Origin: an uncultured Sphingomonadales bacterium
GTDB taxonomy: Bacteria > Pseudomonadota > Alphaproteobacteria > Sphingomonadales > Sphingomonadaceae
Reading direction: 5' to 3'
Assembly: GCA_903832325.1 (NCBI GenBank)
Contig: CAILBC010000012.1
Coordinates: forward strand, 210,379 to 274,378
Length of the DNA: 64,000 bases
A model generated the notes under the pieces. The model was not told the DNA's origin and searched no databases. It saw only the letters and a program-made list of their open reading frames with translations. The first letter of the stretch is position 1, and every line of letters starts with the position of its first letter. Both the position numbers and the translations under genes were made by a program. This document shows positions 28,757-48,930 of the stretch, in pieces.

Positions 28757-28797
28757 AAGCTGCCTTTTTGAAAGCTGGCAGCGAACAGGGCGTTCAA

Positions 28798-28953
28798 ATC
28801 CTCCCCGTACCGGGGAGGGGGACCATGCGCAGCATGGTGGAGGGGCCTCTCCACCGCACGAAACCTCCAGAACACGGACGTTTCGCGTCGGAAAAGCCCC
28901 TCCCGGTCCCCCTCCCGGTCCCCATCCCCGGCCCGGCGAGGATTGGCGGGACT
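28798..28953. repeat. Composite inverted-end repeat element, copy 1
   Basis: It starts with CCTCCCCGTACCGGGGAGG, continues GGGGACCATGCGCAGCATGG and GGAGGGGCCTCTCC, and closes with a degenerate inverted copy (AAGCCCCTCCCGGTCCCC, with the 12-base unit CCCTCCCGGTCC repeated). The same left end occurs near 47771 and 56409. It fills the gap between the aldehyde dehydrogenase and MFS genes. Confidence 0.75.
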
Positions 28954-28988
28954 TGACCTCCCCGCCCCGCTCAATCACGCTCCTGCCG

Positions 28989-30194
28989 ATGCACAAACCC
29001 AAATCCCTTGCCGTTCCGCTGGTGCTGTTGCTGGCGATTGCGGTCATGCTCAATTTCGTCGATCGCGGGGCAATCGGGATTTCCGCGCCGGCCATGACAA
29101 AGGCGCTGGGGCTTAGCGCCACGCGCTTTGGCCTGGCGGTTTCGGCGTTTTTCTGGACCTATGGATTGACCCAGCCGTTCATCGGCATGGCCGCCGATCG
29201 CTGGCCGGCGGGGCGCGTGCTGGCGCTTTCGGTCGCGCTGTGGGGCGTGGCCACGCTGCTGACCGGTTTTGTGGCAAGCCTTGCCGTGCTGATCGGGCTG
29301 CGGCTGGTGCTGGGGCTGGGCGAAGCGGGCCTGTTTCCGTGCACGTCAAAGCTGATTGCCGCACACGTGCCGCCCGAACGGCGCGGGCTGGCCAATGCGA
29401 TGGTGGCGGTCGGGCTGGCGCTGGGGCCGGCGCTGGGCACGCTGGCAGGCGGCATGCTGCTGGCCAGCCACGGCTGGCACTGGGTGTTTTTCGTGTTTGG
29501 CGCGGTTACGCTGGTCTGGACAGTGCCTTGGCTGGCCCTGCTGGTGCGGTTGCCGGGCCACAGCGGGGCCGATCCGGCAGATCGGGCGGCTGACCCTGCC
29601 ATGCCGATGGGCCAGGTGCTGGCGCAGCGCACGCTGTGGATCATGGGTGCGGCGCATGCCCTTGCCAATTATGGATTTTTCTTCGTCGCCGCGTGGTTGC
29701 CGCTCTATCTGGTCAAATCGCGCGGCCTGTCGATCCCGACGATGACGCTGTTTGCCACGGCGACATTTGCCGCGCAGGCGGTGGCCTCGCTGGGTTGGGG
29801 GCAACTGGCCGATGCACTGGTGCGGCGCGGGATGCCGGCGTCATTGGCGCAGCGGCGGCTGGCGACGCTGGCCCAGCTGGGATCGATCGCAGGGGTTGCC
29901 GGTATTGCGCTGGCCAATGGGCCGGGGCCACTGCTGGCCGCGCTGGTGGGGACCGGGGTGTTTCTCGGCTGCCTGCCGACGATGGTCTATGCGCTGGGGC
30001 AGGGCTATGCCGCGCCGCGCGGGGTCGCCGCCTGGATCGGGGTGCAGACGGCAATCGGCAGCCTGTCCGGCATCATCGGCCCGGTGGTAACCGGGATGAT
30101 TGTCGATGCCACCGGCAGCTTTTCGGGGGCCTTTGCCTTTGCCGGGCTGGTCAGCGCGGCCGGCGCCGCGGTGTTTGCGTTTGCGCTGCCGTGA
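28989..30194 (+). CDS. MFS transporter (anion:cation symporter-like)
   Basis: 401 residues with 12 predicted helices. Signature elements of the major facilitator family are FVDRGAIGISAPAM in the first helix region, GMAADRWPAGRVLAL between helices 2 and 3, and the mirror segment GQLADALVRRGMP in the second half. The overall look is that of the ACS/GudP-type group that takes up organic acids such as glucarate or phthalate; the substrate cannot be fixed from sequence. The start MHKPKSLAVPL is preferred over the ATG 12 codons upstream. It is followed immediately by a double-hairpin repeat element. Confidence 0.87.
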   Translation: MHKPKSLAVPLVLLLAIAVMLNFVDRGAIGISAPAMTKALGLSATRFGLAVSAFFWTYGLTQPFIGMAADRWPAGRVLALSVALWGVATLLTGFVASLAVLIGLRLVLGLGEAGLFPCTSKLIAAHVPPERRGLANAMVAVGLALGPALGTLAGGMLLASHGWHWVFFVFGAVTLVWTVPWLALLVRLPGHSGADPADRAADPAMPMGQVLAQRTLWIMGAAHALANYGFFFVAAWLPLYLVKSRGLSIPTMTLFATATFAAQAVASLGWGQLADALVRRGMPASLAQRRLATLAQLGSIAGVAGIALANGPGPLLAALVGTGVFLGCLPTMVYALGQGYAAPRGVAAWIGVQTAIGSLSGIIGPVVTGMIVDATGSFSGAFAFAGLVSAAGAAVFAFALP

Positions 30195-30201
30195 TGGTGT
30201 C

Positions 30202-30310
30202 ATACCAATGTGCAGAGAGCTTGACTTGACGCACCTTGGCATAAGCCCGCGCGGCGCATGAGCGTCGCGTTGTGCGATGCGTTCCCCTCATCGCACATCG
30301 GTATTGCGCG
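30202..30310 (-). repeat. Double-hairpin dispersed element, copy A
   Basis: Reading the minus strand, it contains TGTGCGATG (arms 30289-30297 and 30271-30279), a linker with GCGCCGCGCGGGCTTA, and then a second, partly decayed hairpin ending in TGCACATTGGTAT. The same order and most of the bases recur on the + strand at 47651-47750. It starts 8 bases after the MFS stop codon. Confidence 0.75.
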
Positions 30311-30335
30311 TTTCGCACCAGGCACCGGCACACGC

Positions 30336-30370
30336 AAAAAAGGGCGACACCTGCGGGTGCCGCCCTTTTT
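30336..30370 (-). terminator. Bidirectional terminator downstream of rplL
   Basis: The stem GGGCG(A)CACC/GGTG(C)CGCCC at 30342-30365 has a 4-base loop and a single internal mismatch. It is flanked by an A-tract on one side and TTTTT on the other, so it can terminate rplJL on the minus strand and also block transcription from the MFS side. Confidence 0.85.
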
Positions 30371-30419
30371 CGTGATCGATAATCCGGTCCTGCTCCGCGA
30401 AGGGAGCAAGAGGCGCGAA

Positions 30420-30791
30420 TTACTTGATTTCGACGGTGCCGCCGGCGTCTTCGATCTTCTTCTTGATTTCTTCGGCTTCGGCCTTCGAAATGCCTTCCTT
30501 GACCGCCTTGGGAGCGGCTTCGACCAGCGCCTTGGCTTCGGTCAGACCCAGCTGGGTGATCGCGCGGACTTCCTTGATCACCTGGATCTTCTTGCCGCCG
30601 TCGCCGGTCAGGATGACGTCGAATTCGGTCTTTTCTTCCACCGCGGCAGCGGCTTCAACGGGGGCTGCGGCCACGGCCACGGCAGCAGCGGCGCTCACGC
30701 CCCATGCTTCTTCCAGGGCCTTGGCAAGGTCAGCGGCTTCGAGAACGGTCAGCTTCGAAAGTTCTGCAACGAGATTGGCGATATCGGCCAT
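30420..30791 (-). CDS. rplL: Large ribosomal subunit protein bL12 (L7/L12)
   Basis: 123 residues. The N-terminal dimerisation segment ([28 protein letters not shown]) is followed by an Ala/Val-rich hinge (about residues 35-55) and the conserved C-terminal domain ([39 protein letters not shown]). It forms the ribosomal stalk that recruits translation GTPases. It lies 60 bases after rplJ. Unusually, rpoB does not follow: the operon ends here at a strong hairpin. Confidence 0.98.
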   Translation of the reverse strand: MADIANLVAELSKLTVLEAADLAKALEEAWGVSAAAAVAVAAAPVEAAAAVEEKTEFDVILTGDGGKKIQVIKEVRAITQLGLTEAKALVEAAPKAVKEGISKAEAEEIKKKIEDAGGTVEIK

Positions 30792-30851
30792 GATGGTTAC
30801 TCCTGAGATGGGTGCGCCCAAACTTTTGGGCGAATGGGGATTGAACCTGTC

Positions 30852-31367
30852 TTACGCGGCATCTTTTTCGGCGTAGGCGGCAAAAACGCGGGCCAGCTTG
30901 GCCGCCGGAGCGGTAACAACCTGGGCGATCTTGGTCGCGGGAGCCTGAATGAGGCCGATGAGCTTTGCGCGCAGCTCGTCGAGCGACGGCATCGAGGCGA
31001 GCGCCTTGATTCCGTCGGCGTCGAGCACGTGCGTGCCCATACCGCCGCCCAGGATTTCGATCTTGTCACAGGTCTTGGCGAAATCGACGATCGCCTTGGC
31101 GGCGGCGACGGGATCGGCAGAAGCTGCAACAGCGGTCGGTCCGGTGAACAAATCACCGATACCGACATAATCGGTGTCCTGGATGGCAAGCTTGGCAAGA
31201 CGGTTCTTCGCAACCTTGTAGGTCGCGCCAGCCTCACGGATCTTGTTCCGCAGGACAGTGGTCTGGGCCACCGTCATGCCGAGATTGCGGGTGACGACCA
31301 CCGCGCCGGACTCGTTGAACAAACCGTTGAGATAGGCGACCGAATCGGCTTTTTGCGAACGATCCAT
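30852..31367 (-). CDS. rplJ: Large ribosomal subunit protein uL10
   Basis: 171 residues. It starts MDRSQKADSVAYLNGLFNES; GAVVVTRNLGMTVAQTTVLRNKIREAGATYKVAKNRLAKLAI is the rRNA-binding region, and the C terminus is Ala-rich (stalk binding). L10 anchors L7/L12 to 23S rRNA, and the L10(L12)4 complex represses its own mRNA in E. coli. A GGAG site lies 6 bases before the ATG. In most bacteria rplK-rplA precede and rpoB-rpoC follow in the same direction; here neither holds, since rpoB is divergent. Confidence 0.98.
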   Translation of the reverse strand: MDRSQKADSVAYLNGLFNESGAVVVTRNLGMTVAQTTVLRNKIREAGATYKVAKNRLAKLAIQDTDYVGIGDLFTGPTAVAASADPVAAAKAIVDFAKTCDKIEILGGGMGTHVLDADGIKALASMPSLDELRAKLIGLIQAPATKIAQVVTAPAAKLARVFAAYAEKDAA

Positions 31368-31386
31368 GCCTTACTCCTTCACAAAT

Positions 31387-31414
31387 GGCCGTGCGGGGCA
31401 TGCCCCGTGCGGCC
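31387..31414 (-). promoter_or_regulatory. Leader hairpin upstream of rplJ (candidate L10 autoregulatory structure)
   Basis: Arms at 31387-31398 and 31403-31414 pair over 12 bases if two wobble pairs are allowed, with a 4-base loop. It lies 20 bases upstream of the rplJ start in the mRNA leader, where ribosomal protein L10 leaders control their operons in other bacteria. The match to the known L10 leader fold was not tested. Confidence 0.4.
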
Positions 31415-31645
31415 GGCTACGTTTGTCCGCGCCGGACACGCAAGGATGCGCGCCATTGCGGGCGGGTCCGTATCGACAAGGGAAGGAGAAGCGCCAAAAG
31501 CGCGGGACCGGCGCACCGCACAGGGCAGGAGCGAAGGGCCGTTGAAACTCTTTTCCCCGCCTGCGCTGGATGATTAAGCCCGGATCGGGCACCAGCGGTC
31601 TCGGACGGATGACCGGGCACGGCATGCCGCGCCAGCCAAGCCCGG

Positions 31646-31674
31646 GCCATTAGCAGCAAAGCAGGGGGTGTCAA
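31646..31674 (-). promoter_or_regulatory. Candidate rplJL promoter
   Basis: On the minus strand TTGACA (31674-31669), 16 bases, TAATGG (31652-31647). The -35 is perfect and the -10 weak. It would give an rplJ leader of about 270 bases. Confidence 0.4.
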
Positions 31675-31695
31675 GGATTCGCGGCGCCGGGATTC

Positions 31696-31736
31696 GGGGG
31701 GGGGGCGGGTTTCGGGGAGGGGCCGGGATTCGGGGG
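31696..31736 (+). other. G-rich tract with quadruplex potential between rplJ and rpoB
   Basis: A run of ten G is followed by GGG, GGGG, GGGG, GGG and GGGGG, separated by 1-4 bases. The phrase GCCGGGATTCGGGGG occurs at both ends of the tract, indicating a small duplication. It lies between the divergent candidate promoters of rplJL and rpoBC. The remainder of the 659-base gap (31368-32026) shows no gene that I can support. Confidence 0.7.
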
Positions 31737-31762
31737 CGCGCCGTCGAACCCGCAGCGGCAAT

Positions 31763-31791
31763 TTGACAAGCCACCGCCGCCACCCTACATG
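31763..31791 (+). promoter_or_regulatory. Candidate rpoBC promoter
   Basis: TTGACA (31763-31768), a 17-base spacer and TACATG (31786-31791). The -35 is perfect and the spacing ideal; the -10 is weak. The rpoB leader would be about 230 bases. Confidence 0.45.
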
Positions 31792-32026
31792 GCGGTCCAA
31801 GTCCGGCGTTTCGAGCAAGGCTGTCCCATGCGCGGGGGATGGCCAGGGAAGGAAGCACCGGATCTCCATCTGACGCGGCAGGCTGCAGCCGATGCCACCT
31901 TTTCCCTTTGGGGCGGGTGTGTGTCCGGCGTGCGGCCTTTTGTCGCTTTGGTGGTGCCATCGCCCGCGCGTGGCACAATTTTCTGGCCGATATTCCGGCC
32001 CTTCGAACAAGAGGCACAAACCCTCC

Positions 32027-36196
<4,170 letters not shown>

Positions 36197-36205
36197 GGGC
36201 GTATT

Positions 36206-36231
36206 GCCGGCGGGCCAAAAGGCTCGCCGGC
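36206..36231 (+). other. Hairpin between rpoB and rpoC
   Basis: The 11-base stem GCCGGCGGGCC/GGCTCGCCGGC (one wobble pair) has an AAAA loop and starts 9 bases after the rpoB stop. It has no T-tract, so it is more likely an mRNA-processing or stabilising element than a terminator. Confidence 0.6.
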
Positions 36232-36286
36232 GGCCCGGCCCGGCTGCTTTCGCAAAGAATTTTTCCCTCCCGGTGAGGAACCCCAA

Positions 36287-40567
<4,281 letters not shown>

Positions 40568-40593
40568 CCGTCTGACCTCGGCCGATACAAATG

Positions 40594-40626
40594 GCCCCCG
40601 CCGGTTCGTCCGGCGGGGGCTTTTTT
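40594..40626 (+). terminator. Rho-independent terminator of rpoBC
   Basis: A perfect 11-base stem (GCCCCCGCCGG at 40594-40604, CCGGCGGGGGC at 40610-40620) with a 5-base loop, followed by TTTTTT. It begins 27 bases after the rpoC stop. Confidence 0.92.
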
Positions 40627-40769
40627 GTGTATTGCCGACCTGCATTTTCCGCGCGGCACGACACTGGGTTGCGTTTTGTTTGCCGTGTTTTCCGAGGCGT
40701 TGGTGGTTTCACCTCACTCGAAAACACTCCAGGCGCCTACTCGCCAGAGGCAAAAAGGGCCCGCCTGGA

Positions 40770-41849
40770 TCAGGCCTGTGCAACACCCGCACGCCGGCGC
40801 CGCCACCAGGCCAATCCCGCAACGCCCAATGCAAACAGCGCGATCATCCCCGGTTCGGGCACGCTGGCGCCGCCGCTGGTGGACGAAGTGGACGACGTGG
40901 TGGCGCCGATCGGGGATGTGGGCAGCCCAAATCCGCTGCCCAGCGTGCCGATGTGCATTTCGCCGTTCTGGGTCAGACTGCCGAAAACGGCAGAGCCCTG
41001 GATATAGTTGCCGGTGGTCGCGGCGGCGCGGGGGGCGAGCACCGAACCACCCCAGGCGGTGGTCGCAGTCAGCGATGTCGCGTCGGGGAAGTTCCAGATC
41101 ACGCTTTGGCCCAGGTTGTTGGTGCCGCCGAGGAAATTCTGGCTGAGAGCGACCGAGGCGCCGGTCACGTTGACGACGACGAGGTTTGACCCGTTGGTGT
41201 TGAACTGGATCGCGCTCATCCCCGCCAACTGGCTGGCAGTGAGAGTGAACACGGTGGGGGAGCCGGGCGTGGAGGGCACGGTAAATACGCCGGTGCTGCC
41301 GTTCATGGCGACCGATGCGGTCGCCGGCAACTGGCTCAGCTGATGGGACAGGCCGATCATGCTGGTGCCCATCGCGCTGCCATATTGGGTCAGGCTTTGG
41401 ACAAAGGCCGGGTTGCTGGCACCCAGGCCCGAAACGACGGTGTTCTGGTTGACATTGGTGTTGCTGATCGTGCCGCCGACCTGCACGTTCTGGGGCGCTC
41501 CGTTGAGGTTGAACCCGCTCGATACGTTGCCGCCGACGATTGCACCCGATCCGTTGTTCAGGTTCTTGGTGCCGCCGGTCACGCTGCCAACCACGGTCAG
41601 CCCGGGCACGGTATACGTCGATGGCGGCAAGGCGGCGGCAATCTGGTAGTTTGAGGAATTGCCGACGAGATCACCGCCGACAAAGGTGCGGCCTTCGACT
41701 TCGGACGAGGAATTGAGATTGCCCAGCACGATCAGATTGTACGTGCTCATCGCGTCGAGCCCGAGCGGCTGTGACTGCGCCAGCACCGGGCTGGCGACCG
41801 CCGCCCCGACCAGCGCCAACACCCCACACGAAACCCGCAATCCGACCAT
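40770..41849 (-). CDS. Choice-of-anchor A family protein with PEP-CTERM sorting signal
   Basis: About 359 residues. A signal peptide (MVGLRVSCGVLALVGAAVAS ending VLAQ) is followed by a choice-of-anchor A domain: LDAMSTYNLIVLGNLNSSSEVEGRTFVGGDL, glycine/asparagine-rich beta strands (NLNNGSGAIVGGNV), and the late segment VVVNVTGASVALSQNFLGG with WNFPDATSLTATTAWGGSVLAP. The C terminus is a complete PEP-CTERM signal: VPEPGMIALFALGVAGLAWWRRRR. Such proteins are cleaved and exported by an exosortase in bacteria that make exopolysaccharide. No exosortase gene lies in the window. The sequence is unusually rich in Asn, Thr and Ser compared with its neighbours. The start was placed at the signal-peptide ATG. 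Confidence 0.88.
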   Translation of the reverse strand: MVGLRVSCGVLALVGAAVASPVLAQSQPLGLDAMSTYNLIVLGNLNSSSEVEGRTFVGGDLVGNSSNYQIAAALPPSTYTVPGLTVVGSVTGGTKNLNNGSGAIVGGNVSSGFNLNGAPQNVQVGGTISNTNVNQNTVVSGLGASNPAFVQSLTQYGSAMGTSMIGLSHQLSQLPATASVAMNGSTGVFTVPSTPGSPTVFTLTASQLAGMSAIQFNTNGSNLVVVNVTGASVALSQNFLGGTNNLGQSVIWNFPDATSLTATTAWGGSVLAPRAAATTGNYIQGSAVFGSLTQNGEMHIGTLGSGFGLPTSPIGATTSSTSSTSGGASVPEPGMIALFALGVAGLAWWRRRRAGVAQA

Positions 41850-42010
41850 TGGTACCCGCTCCGCTACCCGAGTGCGCTCTTTTGCCGCCCGTGGTATAAG
41901 TTGCAAGGGTTAACCCCCCGCGCCAGAAAACCATGCACTCGAGGGCTTTCGCGCGTCGGGAGACGGGACAGGACCTGGCCGGAACGTCCCGAATCGGGAC
42001 AGCGCAAGGG

Positions 42011-46183
<4,173 letters not shown>

Positions 46184-46211
46184 TCGCGGGCGGGGCCATA
46201 CGGGGGATGCA

Positions 46212-47660
46212 ATGATGGGTCTGCGCGGTTTCGCAACGTGTCTGGTCGCCGCTGCGCTTGGGGTGATGGCACCGCCGGGGGCGCAGGCTGCGGATGATCC
46301 CACCGAGGCGGCGTTTCGCGCGACGTACCGGGAACTGGTCGAAACCAACACCGCGCAATCATCGGGCAGTTGCACGCTGGCCGCGCAGCGCATGGGCGCG
46401 CGGTTGAAAGCGGCGGGCTTTGGCGATGACCAGATCACCTATTTCGCAACGCCCGACCATCCAAAGGACGGCGGCCTGGTCGCGGTGCTGCCCGGTATGG
46501 CAAAGGCCGAAAAGCCGATCCTGCTGCTGGCGCACATCGACGTGGTGGAGGCCAAACGCGCCGACTGGACCCGCGATCCCTTCGTGCTGATCGAAGAAGG
46601 CGGGTATTTCCGGGCGCGTGGCGCGTTTGATGACAAGGCGATGGCCGCAGTCTGGGTCGACAGCATGGCGCGGCTGCAATCGGGCCATGCGCACTTGCGC
46701 CGCACGCTGAAACTGGCGCTGACTTGCGGCGAGGAAACCACCGGCGCGTTCAACGGCGCGCAATGGCTCGCCAACAACCGCCGCGATCTGATCGATGCCG
46801 AATTCGCGCTGAACGAAGGCGGCGGCGGACAGACCGATGGCAAGGGCCTGGTCGAAGGCGGCCACCTGGTCGCGATGTCGGTCGAAGTGGGTGAAAAGGC
46901 CAGCCAGGATTATCGCGTGGAAACCCGCAATCCCGGCGGCCACAGCTCGATCCCGATCCGCGACAATGCGATTTACGAATTGTCCGAGGCGCTGCTGCGG
47001 CTGCGCGATTTCGATTTTCCCGCCGAGTTGAACGATGCCACCCGGGTCTACTTCGAACGTGCCGGCGGGCTCTATGGCGGCGCCATTGGCCAGGCGATGC
47101 AGACTGTGGCCCATGCCGCGCCCAACAGCGATGCCTTTCGCCAGGCCGTTGCTCTGCTCGATCATGACCGCAGGATACACTCCACGCTGCGCACCACTTG
47201 CGTTGCGACCATGCTCGATGGCGGGCATGCCACCAATGCCCTGCCGCAGCGCGCGGGCGCGATTGTCAATTGCCGCATCTTTCCCGGCCACAGCTTTGAA
47301 GACGTGCGCGCCCGGCTGGCCGAAGTGCTGGCCGATCCGAAGCTGACCGTGACCACGCTCGATCCTGATCATCCGATCGCCAGGGCGCCGCCCTATGACC
47401 CCCGGATCATCGGCCCGATCGAAGCATTGCTGGCGCGGCATTTTCCCGGCGTGCCGCTGGTGCCGACGATGGAAACGGGCGCCACCGACGGGATCTATCT
47501 CGGCGCAGTCGGTATCCCGACGTATGGTGTGCCGGGCATCTGGGTAAACCCCGATCTCAACGGCATCCACGGGCTGAATGAACACCTGGAAGTCGCCTCG
47601 CTGATGCGCGGCCGCGCGTTCCTGTATGATCTGGTGCAGGCTTACGCGGATGTGCGATGA
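46212..47660 (+). CDS. Secreted M20 family metallopeptidase (second of a tandem pair)
   Basis: 482 residues. The signal peptide is MMGLRGFATCLVAAALGVMA ending near AQAA-D. Zinc motifs follow those of the upstream paralog: LLLAHIDVVEAKRADWTRD, GAFDDKAMAA, CGEETTGAFNG, and IHGLNEHLE at the end. A GGGGG stretch 6 bases before the ATG may serve as ribosome-binding site; the start could also be the adjacent ATG three bases on. It follows the first M20 gene by 28 bases, so the pair is probably one transcript. The last three codons and the stop (GAT GTG CGA TGA) lie within a dispersed double-hairpin element, so the natural C terminus may have been altered by its insertion. Confidence 0.9.
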   Translation: MMGLRGFATCLVAAALGVMAPPGAQAADDPTEAAFRATYRELVETNTAQSSGSCTLAAQRMGARLKAAGFGDDQITYFATPDHPKDGGLVAVLPGMAKAEKPILLLAHIDVVEAKRADWTRDPFVLIEEGGYFRARGAFDDKAMAAVWVDSMARLQSGHAHLRRTLKLALTCGEETTGAFNGAQWLANNRRDLIDAEFALNEGGGGQTDGKGLVEGGHLVAMSVEVGEKASQDYRVETRNPGGHSSIPIRDNAIYELSEALLRLRDFDFPAELNDATRVYFERAGGLYGGAIGQAMQTVAHAAPNSDAFRQAVALLDHDRRIHSTLRTTCVATMLDGGHATNALPQRAGAIVNCRIFPGHSFEDVRARLAEVLADPKLTVTTLDPDHPIARAPPYDPRIIGPIEALLARHFPGVPLVPTMETGATDGIYLGAVGIPTYGVPGIWVNPDLNGIHGLNEHLEVASLMRGRAFLYDLVQAYADVR

Positions 47661-47750
47661 GTGAACTCATCGCACACCGTGACGCTCAAGCGCCGCGCGG
47701 GCTTATACCAATGTGCAATGAGTCAAGCTCACTGCACATTGGTATTACGC
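47651..47750 (+). repeat. Double-hairpin dispersed element, copy B
   Basis: Hairpin 1 is a perfect 11-base stem TGTGCGATGAG/CTCATCGCACA with a TGAA loop (47651-47676). A linker (CGTGACGCTCAAGCGCCGCG) follows. Hairpin 2 has arms ATACCAATGTGCA (47705-47717) and TGCACATTGGTAT (47733-47745), with a further 4-base inner stem. The same order is found inverted at 30202-30310. Hairpin 1 contains the stop codon of the second M20 gene. Confidence 0.85.
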
Positions 47751-47770
47751 GAAATAGGCTCCGCCCTTCA

Positions 47771-47938
47771 TCCTCCCCGGAACGGGGAGGGGGACCGCCT
47801 GAAAGGCGGTGGAGGGGTATCACGGCCAGGTGGAACATTCAGACGGCGCGCTGTCTGGCCCTGTTTCGTGCGATGGCGCAATCCGGACAAGCCCCTCCAC
47901 CAGCTTCGCTGGTCCCCCTCCCCGAAACGGGGAGGATA
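47771..47938. repeat. Composite inverted-end repeat element, copy 2
   Basis: The left end is TCCTCCCCGGAACGGGGAGG with GGGGACCGCCTGAAAGGCGG and TGGAGGGG. The right end is its inverted copy, CCCCTCCACCAGCTTCGCTGG then TCCCCCTCCCCGAAACGGGG AGGA. The interior is about 70 bases without coding sense. The right end abuts the stop codon of the SGNH hydrolase gene. Confidence 0.85.
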
Positions 47939-48796
47939 TCAGGAGCGCCCTTTCGTGATCGCTTTTGCCAGAAGGTCGGCGGTGGCGGCCATGCCGGCGG
48001 TGTTGGGGTGAAAGAACGTGCCGTCGGCGCGGTCGCGGCTGGCGTCGTTGCCATTGACCCAAGGGCTGGTCGCGCAAACGCCGTGGCGGCGTGATGCGGT
48101 GTCGAGCGGCAGGATTTCGGCGCCTGCGGCCTGCGCGGCATCGGCGGTGATCGCGGCAAGGTCGCGGGCCAGCGCGTGCAACACGGCGATGTCGGCATCG
48201 TTCAGCCCCGTCCGCGTGCAGTTTTCGCCGGCGTTGAACAAAGTGAAATACTGCACCATCACGATCCGCGCCCGTGGTGCCACGGCATGGACACGGGCGA
48301 TCGCGGAGCGCAGTGTGCCAGACAGGCGGGCTTTGTCTTCGGCCGAGGGCGGCACGATTTCGGCGCAGGCGGCGCGGTCGATCGTTGCCTCCTGCTGCGG
48401 ATCGATTTTGCGATTCCGGCACGCCATCGCACCGACCAGGCCCAGATAATTGAGGTCATTGCCCCCGGCGGTGATCGTGACCAGACGGGTTTTTGGCGTA
48501 ATGGCGGCGATCTGCGGCGGTACCTCGCTCCACGGGTTGAGGATATGCTCTGCTTTTGCGCCCGAACACGAAACATCGGCCAGATCGAGCTGCAGCTTGC
48601 GCGCCAGCACGTGGGCATAGTTGGCGGCGGACCGGCCGCAACGGTTGGGCGGGGTGTCGGCGCTCGTGCCGATCCACGGCCCGGCGCCAAACGAGCTGCC
48701 CATTGCGACATAGCCGCTGTGCGGCGGCAAGGGCCTGGCTTGCGCCGGCGTTGCGGCCGCCAAGGCGATGGCGGCCCTGGCCATGAATGCGCGCAT
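47939..48796 (-). CDS. Secreted SGNH/GDSL hydrolase
   Basis: 285 residues. A short signal peptide (MRAFMARAAIALAAATPAQA) is followed by SGNH block I (YVAMGSSFGAGPWIG, nucleophile serine near residue 33), a GGND motif in TITAGGNDLNYLG for block III, and the C-terminal DxxH-type block V in DGTFFHPNTAGMAA. Several cysteines (VSCSGAK, AMACRN, AACAEIV, NCTRTG, GVCATS) suggest disulfides in the periplasm or outside. The family includes lipases and esterases; the substrate is unknown. The start was placed at the signal-peptide ATG although the frame is open to 48946. Its 3' end borders a dispersed repeat. Confidence 0.88.
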   Translation of the reverse strand: MRAFMARAAIALAAATPAQARPLPPHSGYVAMGSSFGAGPWIGTSADTPPNRCGRSAANYAHVLARKLQLDLADVSCSGAKAEHILNPWSEVPPQIAAITPKTRLVTITAGGNDLNYLGLVGAMACRNRKIDPQQEATIDRAACAEIVPPSAEDKARLSGTLRSAIARVHAVAPRARIVMVQYFTLFNAGENCTRTGLNDADIAVLHALARDLAAITADAAQAAGAEILPLDTASRRHGVCATSPWVNGNDASRDRADGTFFHPNTAGMAATADLLAKAITKGRS

Positions 48797-48930
48797 GTCT
48801 GATCCCCTTGTTGCCGCCCGGTCTTGTCCCGGTCTTGTCGTTCCAGCAGTCTTGCCGGGGGCGGTCGGTTTGACAACCCGCTGCTTGTCGGTGACGTTGG
48901 GGCCGGGAACCGAAATTCGCAGGGGCAGGC

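Noticed and set aside
28798..28953. Possible CRISPR array from regularly spaced GC-rich repeats
   Set aside because: Ends are inverted and not equally spaced, there are no spacers of uniform length, and no cas genes are present.
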